Positions 56,262 through 64,000 of a stretch of 64,000 nucleotides of DNA are shown piece by piece. The stretch is from contig NVXI01000009.1 of NCBI GenBank assembly GCA_002747015.1, positions 25,694 to 89,693 of the forward strand, given 5' to 3'. How positions within the stretch are numbered: the stretch's first letter is position 1; the number at the start of each line of letters is the position of its first letter. The notes under the pieces are model-generated. The model was given only the letters and a program-made list of their open reading frames with translations, made no database searches and was not told the DNA's origin. The DNA comes from Zetaproteobacteria bacterium (GTDB taxonomy: Bacteria > Pseudomonadota > Alphaproteobacteria > Micavibrionales > Micavibrionaceae). The translations under genes were made by a program, and so were the position numbers.

Positions 56262-56471
56262 TTGCGAGAGCCAAAAGCAAGACAACTACCGTTCCTTTTT
56301 TGTGAAGACTGCCAGACAGTTAAACCGTATCAAATAATTTTTCCCGTAAACGGCAGTAAAGGCGATAAATCGCCAACATCCGCAAACAGTCCCCCACAAA
56401 ATTATTGGACACAGTTCTTATCACTGACTGGTTGGGCGTTTTCACAAGGCACGGAATTATCCGGCTCTTGA
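56262..56471 (+). CDS. Hypothetical short ORF
   Basis: 69 codons with one CxxC (LFCEDCQTVKPYQIIFPVN), weakly like a half zinc ribbon, then a Ser/Pro-rich tail. No clear ribosome-binding site. It may be a small accessory gene or chance. Confidence 0.3.
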   Translation: MREPKARQLPFLFCEDCQTVKPYQIIFPVNGSKGDKSPTSANSPPQNYWTQFLSLTGWAFSQGTELSGS

Positions 56472-56494
56472 AAATAAGCAAAGGTGCTAAAGAA

Positions 56495-56707
56495 ATGAGT
56501 ACTCAAAAATCAAAAGATAACAAACCTACACATTACGTCCGAACATTAGTCGGTCATGGGAAAAATTCTCACTTTGAAACAATAGGTGTTGCTTGGCAGC
56601 GGGAAGGTCAGGATTTGTATGTAAAGCTTCACGGTACACAAATCGTCGATGGTGGCTTTTACATCTTTCCAAACAATGCATCAGCAACAGACGAAAGTGG
56701 CCAATAG
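56495..56707 (+). CDS. Small accessory protein of unknown function
   Basis: 70 residues from ATG at 56495, reading THYVRTLVGHGKNSHFETIG, VAWQREGQDLYVKLHGTQIV, then DGGFYIFPNNAS. This compact beta-rich layout is like small proteins common on plasmids and integrative elements. The stop codon lies inside a terminator hairpin. An extended frame from 56405 is less likely, because the ATG at 56495 follows AAAGAA and starts a typical polar N-terminus. Confidence 0.6.
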   Translation: MSTQKSKDNKPTHYVRTLVGHGKNSHFETIGVAWQREGQDLYVKLHGTQIVDGGFYIFPNNASATDESGQ

Positions 56708-56723
56708 GCCACTTTCCTTTTTT
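56693..56723 (+). terminator. Intrinsic terminator overlapping the stop codon
   Basis: GAAAGTGGCC, AATA, then GGCCACTTTC is a perfect 10-bp stem followed by CTTTTTT. The TAG of the small gene is in the loop and right arm, so ribosomes reaching the stop would sit on the hairpin. Confidence 0.9.
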
Positions 56724-56740
56724 AAAGAAAGGTTAAATTC

Positions 56741-57085
56741 ATGAAAGATCTCACAAAATATGATAAAAAGAATGCGTTTATCGCTGCGGTTACAAGTTTT
56801 CAGAATGCTGATATTCGCTGGCAAGAGCGCAACCGATCAGGGTTAACTGATAATCAGTTAGAGGAGGCGCTTCGTTATGAGCTAGGTATCGCAGGTGGCT
56901 GCACTGCAAATAACAATAGGCCAGCGGTATCTTATCAAGGTTCAGGACTTAAAATTTGGGTATCGTGGGACTATCCTAATCCTTGTATTGACGCGCCCAT
57001 CTTTGAAAGGAACTCGACCATGAAGATGGCAAGAGCTGTCTACAAAATTTCTAATCCTGATGACACCCAGTTATCACTATTTTGA
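56741..57085 (+). CDS. Accessory protein of unknown function
   Basis: 114 residues, with AAGAAAGG upstream of the ATG. Visible features are a helical N-terminus (KNAFIAAVTSFQNADIRWQE), LTDNQLEEALRYELGIAGGC, and the beta segment LKIWVSWDYPNP. The ending DDTQLSLF resembles a beta-clamp-binding peptide (QLSLF), which would tie the protein to the replication sliding clamp; that reading is inference. No family name is recognised. Confidence 0.6.
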   Translation: MKDLTKYDKKNAFIAAVTSFQNADIRWQERNRSGLTDNQLEEALRYELGIAGGCTANNNRPAVSYQGSGLKIWVSWDYPNPCIDAPIFERNSTMKMARAVYKISNPDDTQLSLF

Positions 57086-57099
57086 AATTTCATTTTAAT

Positions 57100-57830
57100 C
57101 CGATCACGGGGTGTTATATCGACTTGTGATCTTCTCGCACTCAACTTTCATGTTGTGGTGCAAATGCAAAGCTATGTCGGATAACCGACATTCCATAAAC
57201 AAAAAGCTTGAGATATGTGACTTCGGCATATATTGAAAACCCTGTCATCCGCCTTTAGTATTGAGCTTTTATGGCGTGGTAAAGTTAGCAGTAGTAGTAT
57301 AGTTCCGCTATTGGTGCACGTTTAGGATGACCGCAAGATGTGTGCGTGTAGTACAAAATGTGCCATTTCTCCCTACACGCACCTATCTTGAGAAGGACGT
57401 TTCCCCGTCCGTTCTATCCTCAGGAGCGCTCTAAACTTCGAATTATCATTCTCAGGCAAGAGCTTATATGGCGCATTATCGGCATCGAGCCGAGTATTGC
57501 ACCAGTGAACGTTTGGCCGTCCCATCACCATTTATGGAGCATTCTGGCTACCCTAAAAACCCACGACCAAGGGAGAATTTCATATCTCCCTATGGATACC
57601 CTTTGACCTAAAGGGCATTTCATAGCCCCTTGGAACCCTCGACCAGAACTTGGAGAAGTGCCTCTCCATCTGGACTGAACCATGCAGCAAAGAGGGATGT
57701 TATCTCCCCCTTATGCAATCCCCCCAACCAACCGTGAGCCGTTTGGATACCGTAGGCGTTTCGCCGCTTAATCATGACCACTGTTTCGTCAGTGGAAAAT
57801 GAGCACAGAGCGTCTTTGTATACTCTATAA
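57100..57830. ncRNA. Candidate large structured RNA
   Basis: About 0.7 kb without a convincing protein, locally richer in G+C than its neighbours and dense in stem-loops: GATCAC/GTGATC (57102-57131), ATGTCGG-ATAA-CCGACAT (57174-57191), GTGCGTGTAG/CTACACGCAC (57341-57382), GGACG/CGTCC (57395-57410), TCGGC/GCCGA near 57480, GGGAGA/TCTCCC (57571-57591), AAGGGC/GCCCCTT (57612-57631), GGAGA/TCTCC (57651-57667) and CCACTG/CAGTGG (57778-57795). From 57564, three hairpin units of about 38 bases share GACC before and GGA-ACC after the stem, two with the loop ATTTCATA. The strand is unresolved: wobble pairs favour different strands in different helices. ORFs of 82 and 95 codons here are probably by-products of the structure. 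From 57831 to 58145 I see nothing further. Confidence 0.45.
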
Positions 57831-58145
57831 TCACTTCGAGATATATAATTGCTTTGGTTGATTAAATACTTTGATATTCCACCTGAAGTAGGTATATTTA
57901 GCATCACTAGTTAAGTGAACTAAATGCCTGCTTTCGCCCAAAGCGAACATTAAGGAATCAACTACTCTGATCCCATAGTTTGCCTTGGATATATTTTTGT
58001 TCACGAATTGGTTCACCTTCATGAGTGCAATTACAATAAAAACGTTATGAGTCTGGTGAGAGATTTTTTTACCTCGTTGACGAAAAAGTAGAGATTTTAA
58101 AAGCGAGCCTTTGGCATATGAGAATTGGGAATATTAGGAAACGAA

Positions 58146-60809
58146 ATGGATAGAAATATTGACAGTGGTGCAAGATTTGTAAGGGCTGATTTGCATATAC
58201 ATTCTTTTGGAGAGGACACTGGCTCATTTGATGTCAGTGACGAACAAATGACTCCACAAAACATTGTAAACACCGCAATTGCTTCTCATTTGAAAATCAT
58301 AAGTATTACAGATCATAATGAAGTACTGAATTGTAAAACTGCATTGGATTATGCGGCAGATAAAGACATTCTTGTAATACCGGGAATTGAGGTTAGTACT
58401 ACACAAGGACATCTCTTAGTTTACTTTGAAACCTTTAAAGAGTTGAGATCATTTCATGGCAAGCTTACGATATCAGCAGATAAAGAGAGGTGCTCACAAG
58501 GCATTGTTGAATGCTTGGATTTAGCACACCAGCACAATGGCTTTGGAATCTTAGCCCATATTGAGCTTGATTCCGGTTTTGAAAAAACAGTGGGAAGATT
58601 CAATGCTCAAATGGATGATTTGTTTTGTCACCCATCTCTACTGGCACTTGAAATCTGTAGAAAGAATAGTTTGGAACTATATACGGATAATGATCCTGAT
58701 AGAAATCACTTAGCTCTCGTCAAAAAAAGAAGAAATAGTTTAAATCTGCATGAAGGTTCGATATTGCCTAAAGTAATGTCCTCAGATTCACACTCCATTA
58801 GTAAGCTTGGAACCAACGCAGAAGGAAATAAAAAACTGACTAGGTTCAAAGTCGATGTCCCCACCTTCGATGCACTTCGTATTGCTTTAATGTCTTATGA
58901 ATCGAGGGTTCGCATTGAGGATGTCATACCTGAGAGGGTTCCTAAATTTCTTAGAGCAAGCATTAAAGGTGGTCTATTAGATAACCAAGTTGTTAACTTC
59001 AGCGATAATCTCACCTGTATTATCGGAGGCAGAGGAACTGGTAAAACGACATTGATGGAGATAGTTCGTACAACGTCAGGTAATGAATCTGGCAAAGAAG
59101 TCATAGATAGCGATGTATGGCCTGACGATATTAGTCTTTTCTATGAGGATGAAACGGGAAAAATTATTGAGTTTCGTCGTTCTAAGAATGGCTATACTTT
59201 CAATCAGACAGATGGTCAAGATGGTCTTCAAAAAGTGCCTATAGAATGCTACGGGCAAAGTGAGACAGCAGATACACTAAAAAATAGTGACGCTGATCCG
59301 AGTGCTCTTTTGGAGTTTTTGGATGGTTTCCTTGAAATAGAGCACTTAGTCGATGAAGATGCTAACATTTGCGATTTGCTATTAAATAATCAAAGTGAAT
59401 TGGGAAAACTAAGAATTGAAGTAGCGGCCATAAAAGATACAGAGAGACAACTTAAAGTCCTAAAGGAGAAAAAGGCAAGACTGGAGAAAGATAAAGTAGG
59501 TGATCTTGTTAAACATCAAGTTGCATTGGTTAAGGAAAAAGGACTAAGAGACGACCTTATTGTTCAGCTAAATGAGCTCGCTAAGAACTATCGAGAAGTT
59601 CTTAAAGATACTGTACTTTTCGATTATTTTAACAATTTTTCAGATGAAGAAATTATTGTAGGAAAAGATCAAATAGCTGAGGTAAAAAGACTTGTTAATG
59701 AATTTTCAGAAATTGTTTCAGGTAAGTCTGACGAGCTTAGTGAAGCTTTAGAAGAGAAAATTACTCTTTTAAAGGTACAGCTTGATTCTTGGAAGTCAGA
59801 AGAAACAGATATACAAGGCAAGATAGATGAGAAAAAAGCTGAATTAGAAAAACTAGGAATACCTTTTGATATTGGAAAGATTAATCAAATAGCTAATGAT
59901 CTTGATTACTACGAGAAAAGGCTGAGAAAGCTTCAAGCTGCTCAACTACTGTTAAAAGGAACAGAAGAAGAACGAGTTGAATATATAAAAAGGCGTAACG
60001 AAGTAAAAAAACAAATCTTTAAAGCACGCTATGCCTTTAGTCTTCGAGTAAATGAAAATTTGAAGAATTCTGTTGATGGTCTTTATGTGTCAGCAAAATA
60101 TAGCGAGGGGAGCTATTCACCAAGATTTGAAGAATCTTTGAAGCAGATGATGGGCTGGAGAACGTCACAGGTTAAAAAAACTAAGATTGTTGCGTCAAGC
60201 ATGTCGCCGATCCAATTTTCCTCAGAAGTTAAGCGAGGTAAGAAAGCTATTTTTCAAAGCTTAAAGGATGAAGATGGTAGAAATGTTTTTACAGATGAAG
60301 AAATAGGCCGAATTATTGAACGAGCGCGAGAAAATTTTACCTATGAGGATTTTGAAGCGATTACCTATGAAGATAGGCCGCATATATTGGTGACGAAAGT
60401 TGTTGAAGTTAACGGAGAAACAAAACATATTTCTAAATCAATATCGAAATTATCGTTGGGGCAGCAACAATCCATACTGCTGGCAATCCTTATACAGTCC
60501 AAAAATAGTGTGCCTCTACTTATAGATCAACCGGAAGACCATCTTGATAGTGAGTTTATTTACAAAACAATCGTTTCAAATCTTAAAAAAATAAAGGAAG
60601 CAAGACAGGTCATCATAGTTACTCATAATGCAAATATTGCTGTTCTCGGTGACGCGGAATTAATTATACCGCTAAAAAGCACAAGCGATAAAACATCAAT
60701 TATTAATCCAGGTTCTATAGATAGAAAGTCAATTCAGAAGGACTGTTGCGCAATTTTAGAGGGGGGAGAAAGGGCGTTTTCTCATCGTCAAAAAATTTAT
60801 TCGATCTAA
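58146..60809 (+). CDS. TrlF-like protein: PHP domain plus SMC-like ATPase
   Basis: 887 residues from ATG at 58146, chosen because AGGAAACGA precedes it. The N-terminal PHP domain has the metal ligands: His17/His19 in DLHIHS, Asp56/His57 in TDHNE, Glu82 in PGIEVS, His138 in AHIELD and Asp214/His216 in SSDSHS, consistent with an intact phosphoesterase or nuclease site. The ABC/SMC-type ATPase has Walker A GGRGTGKT (294-301), a long coiled coil (about 405-615), signature LSLGQQQS (about 769) and Walker B LLIDQPEDHLD (about 790), with IIVTHNANIAVLGDA after it. This is the layout of proteins annotated TrlF-family AAA-like ATPases, which occur in defence islands. It is 31 bp upstream of the STAND gene. 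Confidence 0.85.
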   Translation: MDRNIDSGARFVRADLHIHSFGEDTGSFDVSDEQMTPQNIVNTAIASHLKIISITDHNEVLNCKTALDYAADKDILVIPGIEVSTTQGHLLVYFETFKELRSFHGKLTISADKERCSQGIVECLDLAHQHNGFGILAHIELDSGFEKTVGRFNAQMDDLFCHPSLLALEICRKNSLELYTDNDPDRNHLALVKKRRNSLNLHEGSILPKVMSSDSHSISKLGTNAEGNKKLTRFKVDVPTFDALRIALMSYESRVRIEDVIPERVPKFLRASIKGGLLDNQVVNFSDNLTCIIGGRGTGKTTLMEIVRTTSGNESGKEVIDSDVWPDDISLFYEDETGKIIEFRRSKNGYTFNQTDGQDGLQKVPIECYGQSETADTLKNSDADPSALLEFLDGFLEIEHLVDEDANICDLLLNNQSELGKLRIEVAAIKDTERQLKVLKEKKARLEKDKVGDLVKHQVALVKEKGLRDDLIVQLNELAKNYREVLKDTVLFDYFNNFSDEEIIVGKDQIAEVKRLVNEFSEIVSGKSDELSEALEEKITLLKVQLDSWKSEETDIQGKIDEKKAELEKLGIPFDIGKINQIANDLDYYEKRLRKLQAAQLLLKGTEEERVEYIKRRNEVKKQIFKARYAFSLRVNENLKNSVDGLYVSAKYSEGSYSPRFEESLKQMMGWRTSQVKKTKIVASSMSPIQFSSEVKRGKKAIFQSLKDEDGRNVFTDEEIGRIIERARENFTYEDFEAITYEDRPHILVTKVVEVNGETKHISKSISKLSLGQQQSILLAILIQSKNSVPLLIDQPEDHLDSEFIYKTIVSNLKKIKEARQVIIVTHNANIAVLGDAELIIPLKSTSDKTSIINPGSIDRKSIQKDCCAILEGGERAFSHRQKIYSI

Positions 60810-60840
60810 AAAATAGTGTAGCTTTTTCTGAAAGGTAAAT

Positions 60841-63684
60841 ATGCCTGAAAATAATAATGACAGAGAATTAGATAGTGAAGTGATGTCCCCTTTGCAGGTG
60901 GTGCGAATTGAGTCTGTGCATCGCGGCTTTCTTTACCAGCACCTTTATGCTGTTGGCTGTCTGTTAAAATTAGTTTCACAATCTACGGGCTTTATAGTAG
61001 TTGAACGTGATGAGGATGTTGAGTTACTAATTGATAACGAAATCATATTTATCCAAGTAAAAACTCGCGCTGGCCCATTAGTACCCTCTGATATCAAAAG
61101 TGCTCTGCTACGTTTTGATGAACTCAGGCTGCATTATGCCAAGGCACATTCCGATAAGTCAGTGAAGTTTGCTGTTATTGCTAATGTTGAGACGGGGCCG
61201 AAACTTAGTAAAGATATTGCGGATGATAAGTGGCCGTCCGACGTGCACATTATTTCCCCTGATTCTGAGGTAGCTCTTCATAAAGTGGCACCACCTGCAT
61301 GGCGATCAATAAATGAGGCTATAATTTGGTGTATGGAAATTGCGAAGTCTTTGCCGTTTCCAACATTATCTCCTGAAACACTTGTATGGAAGTTAGCCGC
61401 AAGGGTTCAATATGCGTCATCTGGTGAAGATACGCAAAGGCAGGATCACAAATTTTCTCGCTCTGATTTACCAAATTTGTTTGAACAGTTGGTAGAGCAA
61501 CTTCAGAGTTTTCCCGATATACCCAGTGATTATCGAGTTTTATCGGATGAGCCATCCCTTATAACCTCGGACAGAGTTAGATTGATTATTGGCTTTTCAG
61601 GCGCAGGTAAAACCTCTTGGGCTGCATGTCATGCAAGGCATAGCTCTGCAAGTACTGTCTATTTCGATGTTGGTGATTTGCCAAGTGGTGCGCTTGCAAC
61701 ATCCTTATCAAGAGAACTGGCTGCACGATTTGTTTATGGTAGTGGGCGGGGGGCAGCTCAATTACCTGCATCAACTGGGCTAGAGGTTTTACAGGCGCTT
61801 AATAATCAGTTGAACTTAATGAAATCTCCAGTAGTCGTTATTGATAATGTTCAGCGAATTGACCCTGAAGACTTGCGGCGAATAGTTATGACATGCTCAA
61901 ATATTTGCTTTGTTCTACTTGCACAACCGTGGGAAAATCAAGGTCGTCTTGAAGCGCTTCTTGAGGTTAATGCTGAGCACTTACGAGGATGGGATAGTCA
62001 CACTGTGGCAGCCGTCTTTTCTGATGAAGGTGCACATATCAGTCCGCAGATTGCTAAACTATGTACCTCTCTCACAGGAGGACTTCCATTATATGTTAAA
62101 AGTGCGGCTTCTCTTTGCGCAAAACAGTATGGTGGAGATGCAGAGGCTTTCATAAATGAGGTTGATAGTGGCGAGCACAAAGTTGATCTAGCTCAAGAAG
62201 CTATATTGCGCCATATTGTTGCTTCTTTATCAGAAGAAGAAGCACAGATTATAGCGGCGTTAAGCCTTGTGACGTTGCATCTCTCTAGCGCAGAAATTAA
62301 CACTTATTTCGCGGCATTACCTGTAACTCTTGATGGACAAGGCGCTTTATTACGTTCATTACAAAGAAAAGGGTTTCTTCAATTCTATGCTAATGGTGGT
62401 TTGAAATTGCACGATGCTCTTAGGCTTTCGGCCAATGAGCTTCTAGGGGATTTTTCCGGTGATCAAGTCCTTGCTTTGCAAGTTTGCTTACGAGATATTT
62501 TATTTATAGCTTTACTAGAAAAAAGAGAACTAACCAGACTTGGTGCATGGTTGCGATTGTTGGGGCCAACAGGGAAAGTTGAGATTTTAGTTGATTTCGC
62601 TACTACGGAATCTTTTCATGAGCTAGGAGATCCTTCTGACCTAAAAGCTGTTCTCATTTCTACATGTGCTGATGAAAGCATAACACCTTCTTTGAGGTTT
62701 TGGGCACTAGACGCACTTGCTTATTGGGAACTTCAAGATGATGCCTATACGCGTAACCCACTTCCATACATTGAGCGTATGGAGGATTTGCTTAGCGCAG
62801 AAAATTTTGGCGATAAGGAACAGCTTGCATTAATTATGAAGCAAATGAATCTTGCTGGAATAGATAAAGATTCTAAAAGGCTAAATGCGGTATTTCAAAG
62901 AGCAAGGCCGTTGTTTGTGAATGATGCGGTGTTATCAAGAATCGCTCGATATAATTATGCAATGTCGTTATATTCTTGTGAAAAATACTTGGATTCCCAT
63001 CTTCTGGCGGAAGCACTATATACTGAATATTATGACTTGCTTGACTTAAGCCCCGCTCAGGTAATTGGGGCAAATCGACAAGAACTTATGAGGCTATTTG
63101 AGAATAAATATGATGAACATCAAGATAATATAAAGCGTTTAGCCGATTCATTAAATCTCGCAGCTCTCTGTATGCGAAAAATGGGACGGCATCCTCAAAT
63201 GGCTGCTATTCATGCAGCAAAATTCTATCAATTATCAGGTTCACATCGTTCTGAGATGAGGGCAGCTCAAGATGTGGCTGATGATTTTATAGACTGTGGT
63301 GATGCTCTTGCTGCTCGCCAAACAATGGAGCAGCATGTATTACCAGTACTGAGGAATTTTGGGTTTGAAGCAAGTACTATGGATGTCTACGGTCAGTATG
63401 CTGTTATTCTTGCCTATTGTGGAAAGTATGCAAGTGGGCGTTCCGAAATGGCTAAACTTCAAGCTTATGTTGCAGAATTGCCCTCTAAATATCAGGATGG
63501 TTTTGCAAATCAATGCAATATGATAGATCAGATTGAAGCTGGCCTAATAAAATTACCAAGCAGAGAGGTTAATATGCTGCCTCTCTGCGTGCCTCAATCT
63601 TCTCAGCGAAAGGTTAAAATTGGCCGTAATGTGCCGTGCCCGTGTGGATCAGGAAAGAAGTATAAAAAATGCTGTTTGATTTGA
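60841..63684 (+). CDS. Nuclease-STAND NTPase-SEC-C protein, putative defence effector
   Basis: 947 residues. The N-terminus (about 25-150) looks like a DUF4297/Cap4-type PD-(D/E)XK nuclease: HRGFLYQHLYAVGCLL, VVERDEDVELLIDNE with acidic residues 55-61, and FIQVKTR with Gln72-Val-Lys74. The NTPase has Walker A GFSGAGKT (251-258), Walker B VVVIDN (331-336) and a LAQPWE sensor-like strand, typical of STAND ATPases. A helical repeat-like region (about 540-900) would serve as target sensor. The last 21 residues form a SEC-C zinc motif with Cys933, 935, 944 and 945. The architecture resembles Avs-type sensors that cut DNA after recognising phage proteins. The exact family is uncertain. Confidence 0.75.
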   Translation: MPENNNDRELDSEVMSPLQVVRIESVHRGFLYQHLYAVGCLLKLVSQSTGFIVVERDEDVELLIDNEIIFIQVKTRAGPLVPSDIKSALLRFDELRLHYAKAHSDKSVKFAVIANVETGPKLSKDIADDKWPSDVHIISPDSEVALHKVAPPAWRSINEAIIWCMEIAKSLPFPTLSPETLVWKLAARVQYASSGEDTQRQDHKFSRSDLPNLFEQLVEQLQSFPDIPSDYRVLSDEPSLITSDRVRLIIGFSGAGKTSWAACHARHSSASTVYFDVGDLPSGALATSLSRELAARFVYGSGRGAAQLPASTGLEVLQALNNQLNLMKSPVVVIDNVQRIDPEDLRRIVMTCSNICFVLLAQPWENQGRLEALLEVNAEHLRGWDSHTVAAVFSDEGAHISPQIAKLCTSLTGGLPLYVKSAASLCAKQYGGDAEAFINEVDSGEHKVDLAQEAILRHIVASLSEEEAQIIAALSLVTLHLSSAEINTYFAALPVTLDGQGALLRSLQRKGFLQFYANGGLKLHDALRLSANELLGDFSGDQVLALQVCLRDILFIALLEKRELTRLGAWLRLLGPTGKVEILVDFATTESFHELGDPSDLKAVLISTCADESITPSLRFWALDALAYWELQDDAYTRNPLPYIERMEDLLSAENFGDKEQLALIMKQMNLAGIDKDSKRLNAVFQRARPLFVNDAVLSRIARYNYAMSLYSCEKYLDSHLLAEALYTEYYDLLDLSPAQVIGANRQELMRLFENKYDEHQDNIKRLADSLNLAALCMRKMGRHPQMAAIHAAKFYQLSGSHRSEMRAAQDVADDFIDCGDALAARQTMEQHVLPVLRNFGFEASTMDVYGQYAVILAYCGKYASGRSEMAKLQAYVAELPSKYQDGFANQCNMIDQIEAGLIKLPSREVNMLPLCVPQSSQRKVKIGRNVPCPCGSGKKYKKCCLI

Positions 63685-63727
63685 GGCGCATCAATTTAGT
63701 GGTGCCCACTAAGGCCGAAAAAGAAGT

Positions 63728-63967
63728 TCAGGAACCAAATTCTTTGGCACCAATCTCTCTTTGAATATTCTCGATTGATGCTAATGCGTTTCTATGTTGA
63801 TGGGTATCGAAATCACTTATTGTCAACTCATAAAAGCAAACCTTAAAAGTTTGTGCATTTCAAGCATCTAGCCATTTTGCACCAATAGAACGTGTGGCCG
63901 TTTGTTCCCCGTCAGGTCTTATGAGACCATTTAAAGGTCTTGCATAAGGGAGTGTTTTGGTTTTCAT
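63728..63967 (-). pseudogene. 80-codon frame interrupted by one TGA
   Basis: On the minus strand ATG at 63967 reads MKTKTLPYARPLNGLIRPDG, EQTATRSIGAKWLDA, then TGA at 63862-63860, and the same frame continues NAQTFKVCFYELTISDFDTH, QHRNALASIENIQREIGAKE, FGS and stop. Both halves look protein-like, so either a nonsense mutation has split one gene or the TGA is read through. The first 22 codons lie in the inverted repeat. The segment 63685-63727 holds nothing recognised. Confidence 0.45.
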
Positions 63968-64000
63968 CGTAATGACGAAGGAATGAAGATGAAAACCAAA
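63901..64000 (-). repeat. Right copy of the 100-bp inverted repeat
   Basis: Reverse complement of 48623-48722. On this strand the internal inverted pair is longer: TTTGGTTTTCATC and GATGAAAACCAAA, 13 bp per arm. It runs to the window edge and may continue. Confidence 0.85.

Noticed and set aside
57564..57720. CRISPR-like array
   Set aside because: Three hairpin units of about 38 bases share only flanks and loops; there are no identical repeats with unique spacers, and no cas genes are present.
57620..57907. 95-codon minus-strand frame in the stem-loop region (and 57358-57606 on the plus strand)
   Set aside because: Both run through the hairpin units, so the open frames more likely reflect the structured RNA-like sequence than proteins. 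A conserved protein is not fully excluded.
48133..64000. Prophage
   Set aside because: No capsid, terminase, tail, lysis or integrase genes are visible; only an AlpA-like regulator and att-like fragments suggest an integrative element.

Overview
The window looks like a chromosomal segment of a free-living, fairly AT-rich alphaproteobacterium. The evidence is gene order. ntrY-ntrX-trkA followed by hfq-hflX, and the block XRE regulator-metK-trmB-rimP-nusA-infB-rbfA-truB-rpsO next to lnt-corC-ybeY-phoH-miaB, are arrangements typical of Alphaproteobacteria. I cannot name the genus; the sequence supports nothing beyond the class.

Layout. 1-8.4 kb (+ strand): NtrYX two-component system, potassium-uptake regulator TrkA, glutamate racemase, a HAD phosphatase, Hfq and HflX. 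8.4-15 kb: fused 2-oxoacid dehydrogenase E1, glutaryl-CoA-dehydrogenase-like enzyme, LysE exporter, IspG, alanine dehydrogenase and tRNA-Asp. 15.2-16.4 kb: a small AT-rich islet bounded by tRNA-Asp and a decayed copy of its 3' half. 16.4-20.4 kb: rhodanese-type sulfurtransferase, a thioredoxin-fold protein, NhaD antiporter and a broken gene. 20.4-38.2 kb (mostly - strand): the conserved RNA/translation block (pnp, rpsO, truB, rbfA, infB, nusA, rimP, trmB, metK) and the lnt-corC-ybeY-phoH-miaB block. 38.3-48.0 kb: dehydrogenase, Na+/alanine symporter, HAD-IIA hydrolase, patatin, MsbA-like ABC exporter, two tandem alpha/beta hydrolases, a CBS protein and a DUF192 protein, ending at tRNA-Pro.

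From 48.1 kb to the window end lies an accessory region of a different character: short exported proteins, duplicated fragments, gene remnants, a lone 3' half of a tRNA-Lys, palindromes and an AlpA-type regulator. I find no integrase or transposase in it. A 100-bp sequence at 48623-48722 recurs inverted at 63901-64000 and so brackets about 15 kb. Two neighbouring exported proteins share a nearly identical leader and signal peptide but have unrelated mature parts. Two larger exported proteins share a domain I cannot name, present once behind four EF-hands and twice in the other.

The right end carries the most striking cargo: a PHP plus SMC-like ATPase protein (TrlF-like) and, 31 bp downstream, a 947-residue protein with an N-terminal PD-(D/E)XK nuclease-like domain, a STAND-type NTPase core and a C-terminal SEC-C zinc motif. 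This pair has the architecture of an anti-phage defence operon. Just upstream is about 0.75 kb with no convincing protein, dense in stem-loops, which may encode a large structured RNA.
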